NCBI RefSeq assembly: GCF_037042905.1
Contig: NC_087247.1
Coordinates: 37,527,420-37,591,419, forward strand
Source: Lytechinus pictus
Lineage: Eukaryota > Echinodermata > Echinoidea > Temnopleuroida > Toxopneustidae
Length of the DNA stretch: 64,000 nt
Reading direction: 5' to 3'
Every line of letters begins with the position of its first letter. The first letter of the stretch is position 1. Under the pieces are notes generated by a model that did not search any database, was not told the DNA's origin, and saw only the letters and a list, made by a program, of their open reading frames with translations. The translations under genes were made by a program, and so were the position numbers. This document shows positions 34,926 to 47,600 of the stretch, one piece after another.

Positions 34926-35657
34926 TAATGTGTGAAGATATAGGTACAGGATTTAAATCACCGTTTAAAAGGACTCTGAAAAATGATAATATTCTTGCTA
35001 AATCCTGTGACTTGACTACAATCTTTATTTATAAATTTGGATGAATAGTTAGCATATAGATACTATGGTAGAGATGCAGTGTTTTAATGCACATATTCAT
35101 GTTTGGCTCTAGACAGCTGGCAGCCGTCTGTTTCAAGGAGTTTTTTAACATTTTAATTTTTTTTAAATTTCTCCTTGTACACAGACGACTCGCTATCGTG
35201 CAGCCACCATTAGGGGGTTAAAAATGCAAAATCCCCCCGACAGGGCTCATCGATTTTTGTCTTTATTTCATAAAAATATATAAAAAGTACTGTACTAAAA
35301 TAAAGATTATTATTCCGTTTTGGCCTGAAATGCACCAAGACGGGGAAAAATAAACTTAAAAGGGGAAAAAACAGTGACTTACTTCGGCTGTTGCGCAACT
35401 TCACTTCCCTGTTTTATCTGAACTTAATACATAAACATATGGCCATTGAGTCCATGTACAGATCGAGCTAGAACTTCGGTCTCTGTATTTGGTGAGTGGA
35501 GCCAACGGAGTTCAGCGGAACAACCAACATAACAGAGACCGAAGCTTTTGGTCTAGTTTGGCTCCAGAGTCGGAACCAAACACAAATCATTTAATTAAAG
35601 GTACTATGTTTCTTTATATTCATAGCATATGGACTTTTTATTTCAATTTCATTTCAG
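34926..35657. other. Region just upstream of the first found CCDC66 exon
   Basis: No start exon was recognised. CCDC66 proteins begin with a few residues before the GLKL-like motif, so a tiny first coding exon ending in GG before a donor should exist upstream; I could not place it. Contains hairpin motif A at 35474-35544. Confidence 0.4.
35474..35544 (+). repeat. Hairpin motif A, diverged copy (CTTCGGTC...GACCGAAG)
   Basis: The same hairpin as in the 350-bp repeat. The loop text GAGTGGAGC, GTTCAGCGGAACAACCAA is kept. Stem base A-T is changed to G-C on both sides (CTTCAGTC to CTTCGGTC, GACTGAAG to GACCGAAG). Flanking DNA outside the hairpin is not alike except GCTTTTGGTCTA. Confidence 0.75.
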
Positions 35658-38600
35658 GGAGGGCTTGAGGATAGCTGCGAAAGCTAAGTCTGGAAACTCG
35701 ATTGGTCATATGTTCAAAGGTATTCATATTCCATTTCTAGTGTGTAGCTTGCCTTCATTACTTAAATGTGCATTATGCCACGTGATTGCTATTTTACTTT
35801 CTAAGATGCATACATTAAATAGTGTAAATGAGAATAGACTAACCGACACCCTATGTGTTTATGTCATATCGGCTCATGAATTGCCATATTTTAGGTCATG
35901 GCTACTTATCTTTCTATAGGGCAGGGCATGTTGTTACATAACAGAGAACAAAAATGAAAAAGATTAACAATGGCACCAGAAATGCCATTGGTAAGGAGAG
36001 GAGCACTGAGGCCAATCAATATGGCATTTTAAAGCCATGGCCTTGGATTAAGTCAATCCCTGTCATATGTAATATGTTAAAGTTTAAAGATTTAAAAATA
36101 CATTTTTTAATAGCTTTTTAGCATAAAAAAAAATGAGTTGCATAATTAAACAGTTATAAAGGAATTCATATGAGGACAATTAAATGTGATATGTCATTGT
36201 TGTTTGTTATTTGACTTTCTATTCTTCTTTATAGATACAAAGACTAAACCAAAGAAGGTAAGCACACAAATTCTTTGAGAAGGGGGAAGGGTAAATTGTC
36301 AGGGTTTGATGTTTGAAGAGTAGTAATACTATTAACTATGATCTTGTGATCAATGGTTGGATGGAGTACGTAGATTTTAAAGAATAGAATAAAATCCTGT
36401 CAATATTTTATTAATCCAACATCATCAATAATTGAAATATTTATAAATAAAATTTTGTGAAATCAAAGTCATTTTCTAAACATGATGATTATATATATAT
36501 ATATATCTTTCTGCTGTTCTGCAGTTAAGGCAAATTTTTTTGTCTCTCAATGTTCGTAATGCGCCTTAACGCCCTCTACCTTAGACTTTACGTCTAAATG
36601 TGTATTATAACGGAATAAACCCTTTAATAGACTTCGCCCTAACGTAGGATGTATATCCTATGTTAAATCGCATATTATCAAGATAGTGGCAGGGTAATAG
36701 ATTAGTTTGGTGAGTTGTATAAGTATGTGGAAAGTATCCATTCAGTTTGAGTTTGATGGTCTGTTTTCTTTTGTCATGTTTTGCAGTTTGGGTACAAATC
36801 CAAGACTCAGTCCTATCCTGTCAGGAAGAACGTCCATGGCATCTCTGATGAAGGCAATCAGCAGCTCAGCAAAACGGTTGGCAGAAAACCAGCTGAACAA
36901 CAAAAATCAACAAACAAACAGAATGGTAGTTTGAAAAGAGAAGTTTTGAATCAGAGGAATGCTAGTCATACTACTAAAGCCCAGGATCAGAAGGAGAAAG
37001 CAAAAAGTAATTTCATTGATAAAAACAAGAAGGCTCTGAGTAAGAAAGAAAAGATTTTGAAACAAGCAGACACAGTGACTCTTACTCAGGATCAACTTAA
37101 TGCAATTCTCAAGACTATTGGAACAGCCGGTGAGTCAGCTGGAGCTCCAAGATTCTCAATTGGTGAGTTTCATAGATTTTTTTTTTCTCTCTCTCTTCCC
37201 ATTCTCCAATTTCTCCTTTGACGAAACGACAGAGCATTTAGAAAAGCCTTTTCCCTGAAGGCTGCCAAATGTATTGTATACTTTTTATTTTTGGTAGTGC
37301 ATGCATGCCCCAAGGTTTTAAGGATCTTAAATGTAAAATCTTTTCCATTGAAGATGTTATGATCATAATAGTGGCACTTGATCATTACCTTTGATTTCAT
37401 GCGATTTAAGTTTAGTAAAGTGAAAGCAAATCAGTGTCATACAAACTTCCCATTTGAATACCACATTTAAGGTTAATAAGGGGCATATCATCCTTTCAAT
37501 GGGTACCAGGATAAAATCCTGTTTGGGTTTAATTTGATTGGATGATGTTCAGACATATGTTACTTATTATTATTTACATATTTTGCATATTTCCAGATTG
37601 AATTTGTCAAAGAAAATTTAGTTGTTCAACTTTTGTTCAACTTTTGTTCCTTAAGCTGCAAATCTGTCTGATCTTTACATTTAGTACATTAACAAATCTT
37701 TTTCTTTATTAGATGCTGGTAAACTGAAGGTGAATTTGAGTAGCATCAATGAGCAAACTGCAGTGACGGAAAATGAGAAGGAAAACGTTGCTTCAGCAGA
37801 CATTGAAGAGCCAGTAATCTCTATCAATCAATACAGTAATAATAATAATGATCAGGTAACTCAGGAGGTTGCCTCTCATGAGGAGAGGACAAAGGAGTCG
37901 CCAAGAACAACCGACCCTGTGCAAAAGCAGTCTCCTAGGATGGGACAGTCAGATATCATCAACACCATAGGCATGACCGAACAGAATGATAAGTCTTTGA
38001 TGGAGAAGAAAAAGCAACAATGGAAGCGGGAGCTTGGTAAATAATATTTGGCAGTCGCCGCTCAAATCCGCCAATACTCTGTCAATATTTGTTTTCTTTT
38101 CTTCGTCATTGGCAGTTTTCCCTTTCTCATTTTTGTCAATTATCCTTCCTTTACTGATAAGTCATTTATGACTCCATAATTATTGTTTTTACATGTACAT
38201 AATATGTGAGGTATATTTCAATTCTAAATGTCTGAGGAATATGATTTGTGTGCTAAATGAGCAGATATATATCTAAATTCAGAATATGACCTGAAGGAAT
38301 AAATTAAATTTGAGAAGTAAAGTATGGAATGATTTTATTTCTTTATTTTTTTTCATTATGTTACAAGCAAGTTTACTTGTGAACAATGTGCGATAAAAGT
38401 CAACTCCTTTTTTTTTTTTTTCAAACTGAGATATATGCCGTTGTTATGTTAGTTGTGTATATAGTTGAATAGGGAAACATTGGCATTGGGTACAATTTTA
38501 AAGCTGCAATAAAAAAAATCATGTTTATTTCCCTCAGATGCACAGCTTGCTGCAAAAAAAGCTGCTCAGGAGAAAGATGGAAGGGGCCGGAGGGGTCGCA

Positions 38601-41600
38601 GCCAGAATGAAGAGAACTCTGGATGGAATCCTTGGGGGCAGCCTGGGGGTGGGGCCCCACTCCGGAGTAGTGTGGATGTTTTGTCTCCCAGATATAATCC
38701 AGCAGTAAGTTGCACTAAGTATCTTGAAGACGAACTAGATTAGTCACAGTAAAAAATTTATATTTTTAACAAGTTAAAGTTTGTAGAATAATAAGAACTT
38801 ATCTGTATGAAGTTCTCTGATAATCACCATCACAGATAAAATCACACCAGAGTCATTTGGCGCATGAAATATATTTAAAACCATGAACACGTGATGTTAA
38901 TATCGCTAGGAATCCACCTTGTGATTGTCAAGGCAACGTCAATTTATCTTTTAAAAGAGAAAAAAAAAAGACATTTTAAGATCTTGTCTGTTTTGCACTT
39001 TTGTGACAACATGCATTATCATGTATGTATTCAGGTAGCTCCAAGTATCTGATCTGCCCAATGTCTGCACTTGATGTAACACCAAAATTTTAGTAATATT
39101 TGTTTATTATGTGTGAAAAGGAATAAAACATCTCCATATCTCCTCTCCATTGAACAATAATGACAAGAAAGACCCATTTTCACCAGATTAATGTGATGGA
39201 AATGTTTTCTTTTACCATTATCACCTGGCCAAAGATATTTCAGTTTCTCTACCAGTTTGAATTGACAGTTTTATCAGATACTTGGCATCAACAGTTAATA
39301 TAGATACAACAATTATTTGACAGATTGAGAAATGTCAAGTCAAAACCTGCCATGAATTTATATTTGATATTTTTTTCCTCTCTTTTTTTAAATTGTGTTT
39401 TTGAAGGTGAGTACTGGTCACCCAAGTCCGGGTCGAAGTAGCAGAGGTCAAGGGTCAAACGACATGTTGAGTCAGTCAATCTCTGGTGTTACTCACATAG
39501 AGAGTCAGAGGAATGTACCTGCAGCAATGAGAAGCTCTTTTGTCATTGGGGTATGTTGGATATTGATTCATTAAATCTTGTAGCTATTTGATACCTTGTT
39601 TTTGTCTCACCTGCATAGCAGAGTGAGACTATAGGCGCCGCTTTTCCGACGGTGGCGGCGTCAACACCAAATCTTAACCGAAGGTTTAAGTTTTTGAAAT
39701 GACAGCATAACTTAGAAAGTATATGGACCTAGTTCATGAAACTTGGACATAAGGTTGATCAAGTATTACTGAATATCCTGCCTGAGTTTCATGTCACATG
39801 ACCAAGATCAAAGGTCATTTCCGGTCAATGAACTTAGACCATGTTGGGGGAATCAACATCAAGATCTTAACCTAAGGTTAAGTTTTTGAAATGTCATCAT
39901 AACTTAGAAAGTATGTGGACCTAGTTCATGAAACTTGGACATAAGGTTAATCAAGTATTACTGAACATCCTGCATGAGTTTCACGTTACATGACGAAGGT
40001 CAAAGGTCATTTAGGGTCAATGAACTTTGGCCAAATTGGGGGTATCTGTTGAATTACCATCATAACTTTGAAAGTTTATGGATCTGATTCATGAAACTTG
40101 GACATAATAGTAATCAAGTATCACTGAACATCCTGTGCAAATTTCTGGTCACATGATTAAGGTCAACGGTCATTTAGGGTCAATGAACTTTGGCCAAATT
40201 GGGGGTATTTGTTGAATTACCATCATAACTTTGAAAGTATATTGGTCTAGTTCATAAAACTTGGACATAAGAGTAATCAAGTATCACTGAACATCCTGTG
40301 TGCATTTCAGGTCACATGACCAAGGTCAAAGGTCAATGAACTTTGGCCGTAATGGGGGTATCTGTTGAATTACCATCATAACTTTGAAAGTTTATAGATC
40401 TGACTCATGAAACTTGGACATAAGAGTAATCAAGTATCACTGAACATCCTGCGCGAGTTTCAGGTCACATGACCAAGGTCAAAGGTCAATGGATATTGGC
40501 CATGTTGGGGGTATTTGTTGAATTACCATCATAACTCTGTAAGTATATTGGTCTAGTTCATAAAACTTGGACATAAGAGTTGCCAAGTATCACTGAACAT
40601 CTCATGCGAGTTTCAGGTCACTTGACCAAAGTCAAAGGTCATTGAACTTTGGCCATTTTAGAGGTAATTATTAGATTGCTGTCATAACTTTCAAAGTTAT
40701 AGATATAGTGTATAAAATGTAGATATAGGAGTAATCAAGTATCACTGACAAGTTTTAGGTCACATGATCAAGGTCCAATGTCAAATAACGTAGTATTGTA
40801 TCATTATATGAATGGTGTTTTTTGTGAATAATTATTTAAATGGTGTTTTTCAAAGTCAGCACTGCTGTTATATTGAATGGCGTGATGCAGGTGAGACCGC
40901 CAGAGGCATTCCACTTGTTTTAATTCATGCTTTATTTTCATTCATGTATGTTACAAATGCCTTTTTGCCTTGTATAGCTGATTATGCATTTTTTTTTTGC
41001 AATTGAGGCAGTCCCAACCAATTGCATTCTTGCCTTTAGTGATGGATGACATTTTCTAAAGTCACATTCACTGTGGCTCATAATACCTAGTTTCCCAGAA
41101 AAAATGGAATGTTTAGATATCAAGCACTTTGCATTCAATTACAAATTTTTATTTGCATTGTTGATTTTAGCATGTTCTAAGGAAGAAGAAGAAGATATTT
41201 AGATCATTGAATTTGATGAAGTAATGTGAAAAAATATCAAACCTTGTTAAAGGCAAAATATATGATATCCACTGTTTCATTTGTTAAAGAACACTTGGTT
41301 ATATATTAGCTTGAGAAATCTGTACAGACACTGTGCATTCATTAAAAAGTGACTTCTGTTGCTTTCTGCTATCTGACTACATTTAGTGTAATGACCAAGA
41401 ACGTCCAACAAACACAATGAAATAGTTTTCTTTGATAAATGTATTGAATAAAATTCCCTGTTATTATTATAAGATAAAGTTAGAATTAAGAAATATTTCA
41501 CTATACCATCTCCTCCATTGCAATGCTCTCACAGTCCAAGGTAAAATTCCTACAGTAGGTCATGTATAATTTTTTTGTTTTATTTGACAGGGAATAGCTA

Positions 41601-44600
41601 ATGAACGAAATGACGAATTGAAAAGGAAGGAAAAACAACAATGGCTTCAAGATTTAGGTAAGTATTATATGTAGCTAGCTAGTGTGATGATTGCGGAAAA
41701 GTATAGTTCCCTTTTGTTTGAGTTATGATGTTCTTATGGATTCACAGTAGTTCTTTATGTAAGATTTTACTGGAAAATGTTAATCTGTTATGAAATTGGA
41801 CATGAAAAAAGCAGTAAATCCACATTGCAAATTTATCACCAATTTTTGTCTCACCTGTGAAGCAGAGTGAGACTATAGGCGCCGCTTTTCTGACGGCAGC
41901 GGCGAGGAGGAGGCCGGTGGACGGCGGCCTCAACACCAAATCTTAACCGAAGGTTAAGTTTTTGAAATGACAGCATAACTTATGAACCTAGCTCATGAAA
42001 CTTGGCCATAAGGTTGATCAAGTATCACTGAACATCCTGCCTGAGTTTTGAGTCACATGACTAAGGTCAAAGGTCATTTAGGGTCAATGAACTTAGACCA
42101 TGTTGGGGGAATCAACATCAAAATCTTAACCTAAGGTTAAGTTTTTGAAATGTCATCATAACTTATGGACCTAGCTCATGAAACTTGGACATAAGGTTAA
42201 TCAAGTATTGCTGAACATCCTGCCTGAGTTTCGAGTCACATGACCAAGGTCAAAGGTCATTTAGGGTCAATGAACTTTGGCCAAATTGGGGGTATTTGTT
42301 GAATTACCATCATAACTTTAAAAGTTTATGGATCTGATTCCTGAAACTTGGACATAAGAGTAATCAAGTATCACTACACATCCTGTGCAAGTTTCAGGTC
42401 ACATGATCAAGGTCAAAGGTCAATGAACTTTGGCCAAGTTGGGGGTATTTGTTGAATTACCATCATAACTTTGAAAGTTTATTGGTCTAGTTCATACAAC
42501 TTGGACATAAGAGTAATCAGGTATCACTGAACATCCTGTGCAAATTTCAGGTGACATGACCTAGGTCAAAGGTCAATGAACTTTGGCCATAATGGGGGTA
42601 TCTGTTGAATTACCATCATAACTTTATATGGACCTAGTTCATAAAACTTGGACATAAGAGTAACCAAGTATCACTGAACATCCTGTTAGAGTTTCAGGTC
42701 ACATGACCAAGGTCAAAGGTCATTTAAGGTCATTGAACTTTGGCCATTTTGGAGGTAATTATTAGATTGCTGTCATAACTTTCAAAGTTTATAGATTTAG
42801 TTTATAAAATGTGGATGTAGGGGTAATCAAGTATCACTGACAAGTCTTAGGTTGCATAATAAAGGTCAAATGTAATTTATCGTCAATGAACATAGTATTG
42901 TATCATTATATAAATGGTGTTTTTTTGTGAATAATTATTTTATAGTAGCTTTCAAAGTCAGCACTGCTGCTATATTGAATCGTGTGATGCAGGTGAGACT
43001 GCCAGAGGCGCTCCACTTGTTGTATAATCTTTAACATAGTTGTGTTATTCAGTATCACCCATACTCACAAGGTCCAACATATTCACTTTTGAAAAAGAAT
43101 AAACAGTTGAAGGCTTAAGTCCACCCTGCAATGATTTAATTTTAAGCAAGCATTTAGAATTTTATAAAAATCAGATGCAAAGTAAAGGCGACCGCACACC
43201 ATATGATTGGTCTGCGACTCAATTTTGAAATAAATCGCAATAGAATTCGATGCTAATATTGAACCTTGGAATATCTTGCGGTGTAATGTTCGAAATCATC
43301 GTACGAAAACCTACCTTCAAATCTGTGACTATGCTACCATCCTTCTTAGAATAAAAGTGAATTTAATATCTAGTCGTAATGACGTCATAGCAGTCGTAAG
43401 ATTGGCTACGATTTGAAACTAATTTGGCCTTTACTCGAAAATAAAGGCTTGCAATCTTTCAAAATGCTTATATTAGTATTCTTTCAATTAATTTTAACCT
43501 CAAATAAAATGATATGTTCCATTCACATTTTCAGAAAATGAGCAAAATGCGATTTGTTCCGAAATCGGATCGCAAACAGTCGTAAGGTGCGCGGTGGCCT
43601 TAAGAAGTTAGAACATTTTAAAGTCTAGCTCAATTTTACAAAAAAAAGTGAATCCACAACTTTAGTGTTATCCAAATTATATTTTCTTTCATCATAAGAA
43701 ATTTGAAATTATTTAATGTTGGTACATGTAGGTTTGATAATTCAGATGTTTTATATTGAATAATGAAATTATGTACAAATAATGGCAAATCCCCATTTTC
43801 AAAATGCATGTGAATATAACTGTTTTGTGAAATCAAGTAGTCTGTATTTCATAATTTTCATAGATTGAATTAGATTTTGATAAAGTTTTCAGTGTTATAC
43901 TTGTTTGGTTTTCCTCTATAAATGAGCATCTGTTGAGGTGAACTTGTCCTTTAATAACTCGCTCATCTACAGCTCTTACCTGTCTGTTCAGTATTCACAA
44001 TAAGTTTTCATTCTACAAGTGTCTTGTTTTTCAGAGTGTGATATTAGAATTGAATGGTAAGGTTTATATGGTAATTGCATTTCTCCACGATACAGAGAAC
44101 CAGAAGAGAGAGGCTAGAGAGAAGAAAGAGCAGGAAAAGGCCAGCAAGCGTGCCTTAGAATCGGCTGTAGCACAGCATTGGGCAGAACCTGTTGAGCATC
44201 CACCCTCCAGGATGATATCTAGAATGGATAACAAGGTTAACCAGGTAAGAAACAGAATTTATTCATTGGTCATAACAGTGACATTATGCAATTTGCTCTG
44301 AAATTCGTAAGTTTTATAAAAAAAATCAACATCATAGCAATGTGGACATGCCCGTTTGTACAATGCCTTACCACATAGAGTAATGCCATTATTTTGGAGG
44401 CTTTCTTTATCTATACACAACAAAAAAAGTAAGTCCCCCCTTAAAACAAACATCCATAATTTCCAAACCACTGGGAGTTTTTAATATATTTTTTTTCATG
44501 AGCTTGTAAGTAATTTTATAAGCTACCCTCTTAGTCAATGTTACGGACGTATTTTATGTCATACTTCAGTGAGCACCGGCAGAATGCAAAATTGTCACTT

Positions 44601-47600
44601 TTTAAAAGTCACAAGCAAAATATCATGACTTTGATTCCAGTTTATTGGAATGAATTCCACATTCTCATCATGAAAAATGGTCAGGAGGCTTGTAAAACAT
44701 ATTTTCTAACAGACGATACAACTTTTTTTTGCTAAATTTCACTGTTGAATAAACAGTCATAATTTGCTATTATTGGAATTTTTACACATTTCTATCAATG
44801 AAAATGATCGAATATGATGACAATTATTTTTGGGAAGAGTATCTTCAACAATATTCATCATTTCACGGCTCAATGAACATTTAATAAAAACAAAAAATAC
44901 GATTATCAAATATCATTGGCAAGTAATGTTTCAATTTGGTAACTGAAATTGTCTTTTCTCAACCTTTTTTTGTTATGTTCATGACCAATTAACATGCCTC
45001 AATGATTCAAAGGCGTTTAATTAAACATTCATGCTTGAATGAACATGTGGAATGTGATTAGCTCTTTTTGACGTTATTGGAAAAAATGCAATTGCTGACT
45101 ATGGATATCTGTCACAAACCTTCTTGCATAGTTAATTTGAATGGATTTTTATGAAAATCCCGATATTTAATGCTTCAGTGAGCACACAATATTAGAAAAT
45201 TATGCAAATGAGAAGAAAGTTCAAGGCCTTGGCCCCACTCTGTGCCGTATCGAATGGTTATTTGAGTGTGCGAGCCCTTTGGATAGTGTCATTTTGAAGC
45301 CATGTGCGAAGTTTCATGAGAAAACTATTGGCAGAAGTAACAAAAACCGTCTATGAAACAAACCCTCATTTCACTTTTGTTAAAATTTTGACTACCTCTC
45401 TCATAGACATTGTGTACACTATGGGTGCATATGTTTGAGAATAAGCAACCCCTTATTCAATATGGTGGAACTTTTTTTCAAAGCTGTCTTTAGTAGTATC
45501 ATTTGGCAGTAATGTTGAGCAACCTATGGGCAGAGCTCTATGCAAAAATGAAATTGATTTGTTTATTTATGGATGAGTGAGCACGGCTCAAAGGGGGAAA
45601 AGGGGCATTTTCATTGTCACAGACATCAGTGGTGGATCCAGAATTTGAAAGTGGGGAGGTGCCGAGAAATTGGGGAAGGGGAGCCACTAACATTTTCCAA
45701 TTTTAACATGTTTAAACAAGTTAAAGAGGATACTACCATAACCCCCATGAGATGATACATCACAAAAAAATGTGCTCACTCAACCATGAACATACGTTAT
45801 CAAAATTTTGTGTTGAGTGGCTAAATGATGGATAGTAAAACAGCGTTTACACCATAAAATTCACCAAAAAACAACCTTTGGCCAACTTTGTATTTACACA
45901 ATCTGAAAAACGACTCTTGTGACTTTCAAAAAATTGTCATTTTGAATTCAATCTTTGATTACTCATGCGTGACCCAACCGATCAATCTCATTTCCCCCGC
46001 GGAGTTGCTTAATGAGTGTAAAAAACCACCTACGAAATATTATATCTCAAAATTATTTCGTTCAATAGTTACAGCATTTTTATTTAGGGGGAACTTACTT
46101 TTTTTGTTGTGTATATATATATATATACATAAAAAATGTTAATATTGAATTTTCACTTACTAACACAAGAGCCAGTTGATTTTTCAAGTTTAGTATTGTA
46201 AATTCATATAAATGACTAAAGTGTGAACAGAATACAGGTAGGCATTCTGTTTTGGGTTAGATTCCTGCATCTTAATGTCAGTCATTTCTTACTTTCCCAC
46301 AATAAGCCAAGAACTATTGGATGTATCAACTTCAAATGTTGTATATGTGTTAATGAAAAAAGTTTACCATGATAGTAACCATTATGCATCAACAGTATAT
46401 GACATTTTTAGTTTCCCATGATTTGTTAGCACAAACTTGGACTTTAGCCTCACTTATGCATGTTTTCTTTGGGATTATCCTAAATAAAGGTACAAGATGA
46501 CTCGAGAGTAATGAGTAGGATGGCAGCTGAGAGGAAAGAACAGGCTAAGGAAACTGATCAACCAAAAAGTGCTCCCTTGAACTCTTCCCGTTCTCCTCAC
46601 ACCATCGATGAGGTTTCTCCCAGGTTAGTTCTAGCTCAAGTCCTCCCAAACAAAGTTTATCTGAATAAATGAAGAATAATTAAACAAGCATGAAGCTGAA
46701 AATGTAATCAAACTTGGATGTGAAAAAATAAAGTGGTGACTTTTAAAGTTTTCACAGAACAGGTTTATGCACAGCATTGAACTGTATTCAAAAGAGGAAA
46801 CCAATTACGTCACACACTTTCACCATTTCTGTTGTATTTTATTATCTGAAATATGGAATATTTCAATTTTTAGCTGTTATAATGGGTCCACCTTGAATAT
46901 GTTTTACTACATTTACTTTCTTATTTTATATCCAATTCTAATGAAATTTTCAGTGTTATGCTTCAGTGATTTTTCTCTACAAATTATGAAAATGAATTTG
47001 TCCAGTTGTCTTGACCTTTGGTCTTGATTTAAATTTAACTTAAATTCTACATGTGTTGGATTTGTAGGTCACTATGTAAATCAACCATATGTACATTATG
47101 AATTTCATTACGACAAAGGTTTTAGAAAATGCTCATTTTGGAATGACATACTGGTGAATGTTGTCATACTGTGAGAATCAAAACTTATTTTTCCTCTTTT
47201 TTTTTGCAATTGTAAGTCTTGTATAATGTTTTTTCCCCATTAGATCACATCTAAGACCTTCCAATGCTTTGACTGATCCAGCTGAAATGGAGAGAAGAGA
47301 GGCACAGAAAAAGAAGCATATGGAACACATGGTTAGTCATTTTGTATCAGTGTTTGAAGTTTGCATTTTATGGAATATAATTAGTTCTTTTTAATAATAA
47401 TAATGATAATAATATGTTCCATTTATATAGCGCAGCTACTATAATTGCATATACTCTACTGCGCTTGATACTTGGTATAATATTATTACCCCGGCTGTAG
47501 CTGAGCCGCCATATAGGAGCTAATGCATTCAAGGAATAAATCCAACGGGTACCTATTCACCTCACCTGGGTCGAGTGCAGCACAATGTGGGTAAATTTCT

